Part shown: positions 14,309-20,619 of the stretch, piece by piece
Position numbering within the stretch: the first letter of the stretch is position 1
How the letters are laid out: each line of letters starts with the position of its first letter
Assembly: GCA_938034165.1 (NCBI GenBank)
Contig: CALHKP010000012.1
Location: forward strand, 1 to 20,619
DNA: 20,619 bases
Origin: an uncultured Clostridia bacterium
GTDB taxonomy: Bacteria > Bacillota > Clostridia > Peptostreptococcales > Anaerovoracaceae
Direction of reading: 5' to 3'
The notes under the pieces: generated by a model
The model's input: only the letters and a program-made list of their open reading frames with translations
Told to the model about the DNA's origin: nothing
The model's database searches: none
Translations under genes and position numbers: made by a program

Positions 14309-15751
14309 TTACGAGCCAAGATGTTCACCGGCCTCTCTGAACGCCAAAGTTATTTCAGCATTGTCTGTAGTGTCATAGACTTCTTCATCCTGTTCTCTGA
14401 GTATTATATCTCTATAGTAGAAGTCTCTCAGATTGTTAGTATCCCTTATGTTAGTTATGCGGATGTATCTGTTGTCCGGGTTCGTGGTTGTAAAAGCAAC
14501 AAATCCTCTATCAATTGTTTCCAAAGGTCTCAGATTATGAGATGTGAAAATCAATTGTCCTTTTCCTTTTTCTGAAATTACTCTAAGAAGCTCTCCCAAT
14601 AAATATTCAAATATGCCGGAATCCAGTTCATCAATAGCAACTGTAATTGATTCCTGATTGAAAACAACAACAAGAAGCTGAAGGACAGATACAATTTTTT
14701 TGATTCCTTCGGATTCGTACTTTAGAGGGATTTCTCTGCTATTTTTCTTTGATACAAGTTCGATTCGAATTCCGATTTTGTTGTTTTCCAGAAGCTGAGT
14801 ACCGAGATTTTTAATATCTATTGTAAGCCCCGGTATTATTTTATCGAGAACAATATTCATGTTTTTGACAATCTCGAGAGCTACAGCAAATAAGTCTTCA
14901 GGAATAACTGCCGGATTTTCAATAGGTAAGGCAATTGCGCCTGATGTATTACTATTCTCTTTGGTAGTATTCTTGATTTTGAACATAAATTGCTGAGCAT
15001 TAAGGCTGATAATGCCCGAAGCTGTTGTGTTTATAACGAATAATTCAGATATTCCATATTTAATTAAAGCATTGATTAGTGCTAGATAGTGCGCTGCTTC
15101 TTCGCGCTCATTATCCCCAAGCGTTCCTTCGGTGCAGTTTTTTTTGATTACCGAGGTTAAATCTCTTGAGAAAATAAATGATTTGGACATCTTTTGAGAA
15201 ATCTTTTTTGAAACGAGAAGCTCAGTCGAAACTTCCTTTCCTCCGCCGGTTAATAAGTTGTATTTTGACTTTGGAGAAAAAGCTTCTGTGGAATCTGTGT
15301 TGATAAGTACACCCATACGAAGTTTTCCGTTCTTATCAGGTGTTTGGCATTTCAAAGATTCTTTTATAATGTTTACTCGATATGTGCTTTCTTCTAGTTG
15401 AATATCGGAAATATTCTTTTCAGGAGTAGCATCTTTAGTAAATCTCACAGAATAAATAACTGTGAAAGATGTTTTATTAAGTTTAACATCGAATGCATAA
15501 TCAATTTCTGAGTAGAAGGAATCAACATTAACATAATCAGCAAACTTAGAAGGAATCTCACGACTGCAAATAAGATTTTTTAGCAGTTCAAGGGCGTCAA
15601 TTAGTGCAGTCTTACCTGAACCATTCTGTCCATATAATCCTAATACACTTGATTTATAATTTTTTCTGTTATTAATAAATGATAAACTACCGTTTCGCAC
15701 ATTCTTAAAGTTTGAAAGGTTTATATCTGTTAAACGAACTATACTTTCCAT
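14309..15751 (-). CDS. Stand-alone AAA/ABC-type ATPase (AAA_15/AAA_21, RloA/OLD-like)
   Basis: A 480-aa SMC/ABC-like ATPase. Walker A is GQNGSGKT at 41-48, preceded by LSNFKNVRNGSLSF. An ABC-signature-like SEGIKKIVSVL lies at about 343-353. Walker B is VAIDELDSG with D374-E375, and a switch His is at H405 in LIFTSHNLRP. No TOPRIM nuclease domain of OLD proteins follows, and no RloB-type partner lies next to it. Such ATPases recur in defence islands, including type I restriction loci. Here it is divergent from the hsdS-hsdR pair, so a defence role by association is reasonable but the mechanism is unknown. The ATG at 15751 has GGAGGT 5 nt upstream (15757-15762). Confidence 0.85.
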   Translation of the reverse strand: MESIVRLTDINLSNFKNVRNGSLSFINNRKNYKSSVLGLYGQNGSGKTALIDALELLKNLICSREIPSKFADYVNVDSFYSEIDYAFDVKLNKTSFTVIYSVRFTKDATPEKNISDIQLEESTYRVNIIKESLKCQTPDKNGKLRMGVLINTDSTEAFSPKSKYNLLTGGGKEVSTELLVSKKISQKMSKSFIFSRDLTSVIKKNCTEGTLGDNEREEAAHYLALINALIKYGISELFVINTTASGIISLNAQQFMFKIKNTTKENSNTSGAIALPIENPAVIPEDLFAVALEIVKNMNIVLDKIIPGLTIDIKNLGTQLLENNKIGIRIELVSKKNSREIPLKYESEGIKKIVSVLQLLVVVFNQESITVAIDELDSGIFEYLLGELLRVISEKGKGQLIFTSHNLRPLETIDRGFVAFTTTNPDNRYIRITNIRDTNNLRDFYYRDIILREQDEEVYDTTDNAEITLAFREAGEHLGS

Positions 15752-15923
15752 AATACACCTCCAACTGTAGTTATTATAATACTTTTGAACTCAAAAAATC
15801 AAGCGTTCTGATAAAACTGTATAAAAAATGCGGTTTTTGGATAATGCTTGATAGGTATTGCGTGGTAGTATTTAAAAAACAACGTTGTGGATAACTTTTG
15901 AAATTTGAATTTATATTATAACT

Positions 15924-16511
15924 TGGGAACAGCGTAAGTTGGGAGATATATGTGAAAGAGTAACTAGGAAAAATAAAACCGGCGAATCAGATTTGCCTCT
16001 TACGATTGCTTCGCAGTATGGATTGATTGATCAGCGCAGCTTCTTTAATAAAGTGGTAGCTGCCAAGGATATGTCGAATTATTACCTTCTGAAAAAAGGA
16101 GAATTTGCATATAACAAGAGTTACTCAAAAGGCTTTGATTATGGTTCTATAAAAAGGCTCAATGACTATGAACAGGGCTGTTTATCAACTTTGTATATAT
16201 GTTTTGGAATAAACTCAGAGGACGTTGAATCAGACTACCTAGAATGTTTTTTTGACACTCTTAAATGGTACACCGACGTAGCAATGATATGCGCAGAAGG
16301 TGCAAGAAATCACGGGTTACTGAACGTAGATACAAAGGCGTTCTTTGACGATGTGATAATCACAATGCCTTGTTGCAAAGAAGAGCAGAAAAAGATATCA
16401 ATGTATTTAAACAACCTTGACAACCTTATCACCCTTCATCAACGTAAGTGTGACGAAGCCAAGGAACTCAAGAAATTTATGTTACAGAATATGTTTCCAA
16501 AGAAAGGATAA
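15924..16511 (+). CDS. hsdS: Type I restriction specificity subunit HsdS, half-length cassette lacking a normal N-terminus
   Basis: About 195 codons encoding one target recognition domain and the conserved C-terminal helix (EEQKKISMYLNNLDNLITLHQRK, then a LKKFMLQNMFPKKG ending). Full HsdS has two such halves and about 400 aa. Homology begins abruptly at TGGGAACAGCGTAAGTTG (Trp-Glu-Gln-Arg-Lys-Leu, 15924-15941), the usual conserved block, and an in-frame TGA lies upstream at 15906. The only possible start is TTG at 15939 with no Shine-Dalgarno sequence. This is the look of a silent or swappable cassette, not a normally expressed gene. Its C-terminal region holds one arm of the inverted repeat shared with the right end of the window. 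hsdR starts 6 bp after its stop. Confidence 0.85.
   Translation, partial: WEQRKLGDICERVTRKNKTGESDLPLTIASQYGLIDQRSFFNKVVAAKDMSNYYLLKKGEFAYNKSYSKGFDYGSIKRLNDYEQGCLSTLYICFGINSEDVESDYLECFFDTLKWYTDVAMICAEGARNHGLLNVDTKAFFDDVIITMPCCKEEQKKISMYLNNLDNLITLHQRKCDEAKELKKFMLQNMFPKKG
16419..16440 (+). repeat. Left arm of the hsdS inverted repeat (recombination site)
   Basis: Twenty-two bases encoding Asp-Asn-Leu-Ile-Thr-Leu-His are identical to the reverse complement of 20536-20557. Including flanks the match is about 31 bp with three mismatches (CT[T/C] before, [AA/GG]CGTA after). It is the likely crossover site for the adjacent recombinase. Confidence 0.85.
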
Positions 16512-16517
16512 GCAGCT

Positions 16518-19478
16518 ATGGCAGCATTAGAATCAATAATTGAAAAAAGACTCATAGATCAGCTCTGCGGCGAAGAATCACAATGGACATACAGACCTGA
16601 TTTGAGAACAGAAGAAGACCTATGGAATAACTTCAAATATATACTTGAGCAGAATAACAAAGCCAAACTCGATGATGTTCCTCTTAGCGAATCCGAATTT
16701 GCAAAGATAAAAAACGATCTTTCCCACGCCTCTTTCTATGATGCCGGAAAGTGGCTCGTTGGAGAAAACGGAAAAGTTTATGTTCATGTTCAGAGAGGAA
16801 ATGAAACTCTTCATCTTGTGGTTATGAACAACGAACACATCGCAGGCGGAACCAGTGTATATGAGGTAATCAATCAGTATCAAGCGTTTGCTGATGAAAG
16901 CGACACAAACAGCAGGAACAGAAGATTTGACGTAACTCTTCTTATCAATGGAATTCCAATGATTCATATAGAACTCAAAAATAAAGATCATTCTTACATG
17001 GATGGCTTCTATCAGATTAAGAAATATGTTGAAGAAGGTAAATTCCATGGGCTGTTTTCAAATGTTCAGATGTTCGTTGTCAGCAACGCTATCGACACAA
17101 AATACATCTCAGCAGCCAAAAGCAGTGACCTTAATAAAAAATTTTTAACCGGATGGATTGACCACGACAATGCACCTGTAACAGATTATCTGGACTTTGC
17201 TAAGTCAGTTCTCAGAATTCCACAGGCACACGAGATGGTTACAAAATACACTGTACTTGACAATGACAAGCGAAAACTTTTGATTCTGAGACCTTATCAG
17301 ATTCATGCAATCGAAGCGATGAGAGCGGCTTCCAAGCAAGGCAAATCCGGATTCATCTGGCATACAACAGGTTCCGGCAAAACAATGACCTCATATAAGG
17401 CAACCCGAAATCTGATAATGGACATTCCATCCATTCAAAAAACAATATTCCTGATTGACCGAAAGGATCTGGATTTACAAACAAAAGGGGCTTTCCAGTC
17501 CTATGCAGATAATGACACAATTGATGTAGATGATACAGAACATGTAGGCAGTCTGGTTAAAAAACTCTGCGATGACAACCGACAGATGATTGTAACAACA
17601 CGTCAAAAAATGCAGGTAATGATTAATCGCCGCTTAAAAGAAGGTACAAAGGAATACGACAAAATCCGAAACCTGAAAGTTGCATTTGTTGTTGATGAAT
17701 GTCACAGAGCAGTTACTCCTCAAACCAAGAGAGATATTGAACGATTTTTCAGAAACTCCATGTGGTTCGGATTCACAGGAACTCCGATATTTGAAGAAAA
17801 CAAGTATGAACAAAAAGGCGATCTTGCACAGACTACAGAAGAATTGTACGGTCCTTGCCTCCACAGCTATACAATAAAAGAAGCTATTCACGATGGAGCA
17901 GTTCTCGGATTTAATGTCGAAAATCTCGGTCCAAGAAATATAAAAAAGGACGAAGAAGACAACTACTATCACAGTGAAAATCACATGAGAAATGTACTCA
18001 ATGTCATACTTAACCAGTCATTGGCGAAGTTCGGTATGCAAAACGGACGCGGAGAAACTTATGAAGCAATGCTAACCGTTGAGTCAATCGCGGTAGCTCA
18101 AAAATACTATGATTTAATTTTAAAGATTAAAGAAGATAAAGATGAACTGAAAATAAGTGATGAAGTCAAAAAAGCTTTGCCAGATTTTCCTAAAGTAGCA
18201 ATCACATTTTCTGTTTCAGAAAACGAAGACTCATCTGTACAAAATCAGAAGGCTATGACTAGAGCTCTGTCATACTATAACGAAATGTTTGGTACAACAT
18301 GTAGATTGGATGCTTTAGCTGCATATAACAATAATCTAAATGACCGACTGGCTCGTAAAGAAAGACGTTATCAAATCAGAGAACAGCAACTTGATATTGT
18401 AATCGTTGTAGACCGCTTGCTTACGGGCTTTGATGCACCTTGTCTGTCTACAATTTTCATTGACAGACCACCGATGAGTCCTCAAGGTATGATACAGGCA
18501 TTTTCAAGAACAAACCGAATTTTCAATACCGGTAAGGAGTATGGACAGATTGTAACCTTCAGATATCCTAAGGAATACAAAGAAAAAATCAACAATGCCC
18601 TCATCCTCTACTCAAAAGGCGGAATTGGTCAAGCTATTGCAGAAGATTGGGAAACAGTACTTGAAAACTTCCAGACATCACTGAAAGCTTTGCGTTTGCT
18701 TGCCCCTGCTCCTAACGATGCAACCAGTCTTTCAAAAAAACAAAAGATAAGATTTGTGCATCTTTTCAGGGATTTAGACCATGATTTTGCACATTTAAAA
18801 TCATTTTCATCATACACGCCCGCAATGTTAGATAAATATGATTTCAGTCAGGAAATTTATGAGGATTATGCTGCTGCCTATAAAAATATCCTAGAGGAAT
18901 TAAAAGTTGATGGACCTGACGATGATGGTGAAACCCCGGTAATAGATGATTATGATTTGGTAGCATACAGCAAGTTCAGAGTAGACTTCGAGTATATCAT
19001 GGGATTACTACAAAGCATTACCGATATTCTTGCTCTGGATGTTGATGATTTAGATGAAACAGAGCTTGAACGTAGACTTGCAGAAGTAAAAGAAGCTGTA
19101 AATGAATTTGCAGAAACAAATCCTAAACTCAGTGAACTTTTACATCAAGTTGTTGCTGAAATAGAACACGATAAATCCAAATTTAAAGGTCAGGATATTC
19201 CTGTAATTATTCATCAGCGAAGACACCAAGCAATCGATAATGAAATCGAAAAATTTGCTGCTAAATGGTTCATACCGTTTGATGATGTTAAATACGAAGT
19301 TCTCAACTTCAGAGATGGAGAAATTGCAAATGAAAATAAGCTCAGAGAGCTAATCGATTACGCGGCATACAAAGAGCATACAGAAAATCCTCTATCAAAG
19401 TTCAAGCTCAATATTACAGTGCTGAAGGAATTCAAAGAGGTGCTAATGCCTGAAGTTTCTCCGTTCATGGAACAATAA
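16518..19478 (+). CDS. hsdR: Type I restriction endonuclease subunit R
   Basis: The 986-aa motor and nuclease subunit of a type I R-M complex (HsdR2M2S). The N-terminal PD-(D/E)xK nuclease has D138 in RRFDVTLLI and E152-x-K154 in HIELKNK, with the QxxxY-like motif FYQIKKYV after it. The SF2 translocase follows, with HTTGSGKT (K288), VVDECHRA (D393-E394) and GFTGTPIF, then VVDRLLTGFDAP and QAFSRTNR in the second RecA domain. The C-terminal HsdR domain binds the methylase core. Length is typical and all motifs are intact. AAAGGA lies about 9 nt upstream of the ATG, within the end of hsdS. hsdM, needed for function, is not in the window. The gene lies inside a segment bounded by inverted repeats, so its orientation may switch. 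Confidence 0.96.
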   Translation: MAALESIIEKRLIDQLCGEESQWTYRPDLRTEEDLWNNFKYILEQNNKAKLDDVPLSESEFAKIKNDLSHASFYDAGKWLVGENGKVYVHVQRGNETLHLVVMNNEHIAGGTSVYEVINQYQAFADESDTNSRNRRFDVTLLINGIPMIHIELKNKDHSYMDGFYQIKKYVEEGKFHGLFSNVQMFVVSNAIDTKYISAAKSSDLNKKFLTGWIDHDNAPVTDYLDFAKSVLRIPQAHEMVTKYTVLDNDKRKLLILRPYQIHAIEAMRAASKQGKSGFIWHTTGSGKTMTSYKATRNLIMDIPSIQKTIFLIDRKDLDLQTKGAFQSYADNDTIDVDDTEHVGSLVKKLCDDNRQMIVTTRQKMQVMINRRLKEGTKEYDKIRNLKVAFVVDECHRAVTPQTKRDIERFFRNSMWFGFTGTPIFEENKYEQKGDLAQTTEELYGPCLHSYTIKEAIHDGAVLGFNVENLGPRNIKKDEEDNYYHSENHMRNVLNVILNQSLAKFGMQNGRGETYEAMLTVESIAVAQKYYDLILKIKEDKDELKISDEVKKALPDFPKVAITFSVSENEDSSVQNQKAMTRALSYYNEMFGTTCRLDALAAYNNNLNDRLARKERRYQIREQQLDIVIVVDRLLTGFDAPCLSTIFIDRPPMSPQGMIQAFSRTNRIFNTGKEYGQIVTFRYPKEYKEKINNALILYSKGGIGQAIAEDWETVLENFQTSLKALRLLAPAPNDATSLSKKQKIRFVHLFRDLDHDFAHLKSFSSYTPAMLDKYDFSQEIYEDYAAAYKNILEELKVDGPDDDGETPVIDDYDLVAYSKFRVDFEYIMGLLQSITDILALDVDDLDETELERRLAEVKEAVNEFAETNPKLSELLHQVVAEIEHDKSKFKGQDIPVIIHQRRHQAIDNEIEKFAAKWFIPFDDVKYEVLNFRDGEIANENKLRELIDYAAYKEHTENPLSKFKLNITVLKEFKEVLMPEVSPFMEQ

Positions 19479-19490
19479 ACAGAATAATAC

Positions 19491-19540
19491 GCAATAAGAT
19501 TAAGTCTTGCAGCACCCCGTTGCAAGACTTTTCTTATTGC
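19491..19540. terminator. Bidirectional terminator between hsdR and the recombinase gene
   Basis: GCAATAAG (19491-19498) pairs with CTTATTGC (19533-19540), and inside it AAGTCTTGCA pairs with TGCAAGACTT around a C-rich loop. The long hairpin sits between two convergent genes and has A/T-rich flanks. Confidence 0.8.
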
Positions 19541-19561
19541 AATCATCGGCGTAATCAAGAA

Positions 19562-20497
19562 TTATGAGTTTAAGTTCGATAGAGAACGCATGATAATGTC
19601 AATATCCTTGCTTTCCAACTCCTGAATTATGTGCAAATATGTTTTTTGAGTTGTTGTCATATTAGAATGACCCAATCTCCTTGCTACGCTTGCTATTGAT
19701 ACCCCTGCAAACAGTAACAGTGATGCGTGCGTATGTCTGAGCCCATGAACAGATATTATTGGAACATCTGCCCTCTTGCAGTGTCTGGCTAGCAATTCAT
19801 TAACAGTAGAATTGTATATCTTGCCCTTAACAAATATAGGTTCATCTACCGGTAAGTTTTTTATCAGCTGCGCAAATTGCATCACAGTTTGCCAATCTAA
19901 AGGGATTTTTCTCATCGAAGATTGATTCTTAGTCGGCTGAAATCCACTGTGAGTTTTGTAATCCCATGTCTTAGAAACTGAAACAATCTGCCTAGATAAA
20001 TCAAAATCCTGAGGTGTAAGACCTAAGGCTTCTGAAAAACGCATCCCTGTCTTTGCAATAAGCAGAATCAGCCAATCTAAATTTACTTCTGATTGCAAAT
20101 CCAAATCATCCAGCAATTTATGAAGCTCATATTGATTCAAATATTTCGGCTTCTTTTTTCGAGACGGCTTCCCTTTGATTATGGCCTTCCTTGTAGGATC
20201 ACTTTGAATAAGCCCTTCATCCACCGCATCCAAAATCGCACACTTTAAGTGATGATGAAAATCCATGGTTGTCTGTCTTTCATGTTCAGCCGCATAATCA
20301 TTTAGAAGCTTCTGGTAAGAAAATCGATCAAGCTCTTCGATTGCTAAATCAGGCACCAGTTTTTCAAGCCATTTATGAGCCATAATGTACTTATTCATAG
20401 TCACAGAACGTATAGCCCCCTCTTTGTAAATTGTAATCCATTGCTTGTAATAATCGCTGAACAATATATTGCTATTATTGCCTGTCGCTGTTGTCAT
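19562..20497 (-). CDS. Tyrosine site-specific recombinase, probable hsdS invertase
   Basis: A 311-aa phage-integrase-family recombinase. A SAM-like core-binding domain occupies about residues 12-100. The catalytic domain has R153 (TGMRFSEALGL), H251 and R254 (HGLRHTHASL), H277 (RLGHSNMTTT) and the nucleophile Y287 (KTYLHI), with a likely catalytic Lys in the SSMRKIPL region. All key residues are present. Recombinases of this type sit inside phase-variable type I loci and swap HsdS domains through inverted repeats. The start is the ATG at 20497 with AAGGAGG 8 nt upstream (20506-20512); the frame stays open upstream into HsdS sequence. It is convergent with hsdR. A phage or ICE origin is less likely given the two hsdS flanks. 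Confidence 0.9.
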   Translation of the reverse strand: MTTATGNNSNILFSDYYKQWITIYKEGAIRSVTMNKYIMAHKWLEKLVPDLAIEELDRFSYQKLLNDYAAEHERQTTMDFHHHLKCAILDAVDEGLIQSDPTRKAIIKGKPSRKKKPKYLNQYELHKLLDDLDLQSEVNLDWLILLIAKTGMRFSEALGLTPQDFDLSRQIVSVSKTWDYKTHSGFQPTKNQSSMRKIPLDWQTVMQFAQLIKNLPVDEPIFVKGKIYNSTVNELLARHCKRADVPIISVHGLRHTHASLLLFAGVSIASVARRLGHSNMTTTQKTYLHIIQELESKDIDIIMRSLSNLNS

Positions 20498-20530
20498 TTG
20501 TAAGTCCTCCTTACCGGGGTGCGAATACAT

Positions 20531-20617
20531 ACGCCGATGAAGGGTGATAAGGTTGTCGAGTGCCGTAAAGTATGTACCAATAGCAGCCTGCTCACTAATG
20601 TTTGACGGGATGGAGAA
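20531..20617 (-). CDS. hsdS: HsdS C-terminal region, partial, continuing past the window edge
   Basis: Minus-strand translation reads FSIPSNISEQAAIGTYF, then TALDNLITLHRR, the conserved region of HsdS just before its C-terminal helix. It does not have the usual tail and stop. After the inverted repeat the frame runs straight into the recombinase leader and coding sequence. The main body of this gene, and presumably hsdM, lie beyond 20619. Confidence 0.8.
20536..20557 (-). repeat. Right arm of the hsdS inverted repeat
   Basis: The reverse complement is identical over 22 bases to 16419-16440 and lies at the same codons of HsdS. The two arms enclose hsdR and the recombinase gene, about 4.1 kb. 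Confidence 0.85.
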
Positions 20618-20619
20618 CA

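Overview
The window looks like a low-to-mid GC Gram-positive anaerobe of the Clostridia (Bacillota). Ribosome binding sites are strong AGGAGG type, several promoters fit the TTGACA/TATAAT consensus with 17-18 bp spacers, and the gene families are typical of the group: an Rrf2-type regulator with a sulfhydrylase operon, PucR-like, DUF1003 and AI-2E family proteins. I cannot name the genus from sequence alone.

Layout. (1) 1-5132: four chromosomal genes, a CNNM/CBS 'hemolysin-like' transporter, a small heat shock protein, a PucR-type regulator and a DUF1003 membrane protein. They lie between two copies of a roughly 330-bp hairpin-rich non-coding element in inverted orientation (1-328 and 4778-5106), about 80% identical by eye. 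(2) 5181-8508: a sulfur assimilation module. An Rrf2 regulator with three cysteines diverges from metY (O-acetylhomoserine sulfhydrylase) and cysK (cysteine synthase). The roughly 570-nt metY leader holds a Cys-containing short ORF, nested stems, an intrinsic terminator and a small repeat array. Dyads overlap both divergent promoters. (3) 8524-9990: a solo TnpB element (IS200/IS605 family, no TnpA) inserted just after the cysK stop codon, with hairpin ends and a probable omega-RNA region. (4) 10041-12174: a LysE/ArgO-type exporter and a divergent AI-2E family membrane protein. (5) 12194-14101: a frameshifted gene joining a LysR-type HTH to a probable jelly-roll domain, divergent from a secreted protein with a probable HNH/EndoVII-like nuclease C-terminus. 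(6) 14309-20619: a defence island with a stand-alone AAA/ABC-type ATPase, an HsdS fragment, a complete HsdR, a convergent tyrosine recombinase, and an inverted HsdS 3' segment running off the window edge.

How the genes fit together. The Rrf2 regulator probably controls metY-cysK and itself through TTTACC/GGGTAA dyads, and the long leader suggests a second layer of attenuation. In the defence island, a 22-bp perfect inverted repeat inside the C-terminal coding region of both HsdS copies brackets hsdR and the recombinase. Flipping that 4.1-kb segment would join the right-hand hsdS to a proper C-terminal tail and to hsdR in one operon. The present orientation instead places the recombinase in frame behind the HsdS fragment and leaves hsdR behind an N-terminally truncated HsdS cassette. 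This looks like a phase switch acting on the coupling of the restriction subunit as well as on specificity. No hsdM is visible; I expect it beyond the right edge. The best candidates for something undescribed are the hsdR-carrying invertible segment, the paired hairpin element, and the HTH/jelly-roll regulator with a slippery heptamer at its frameshift.
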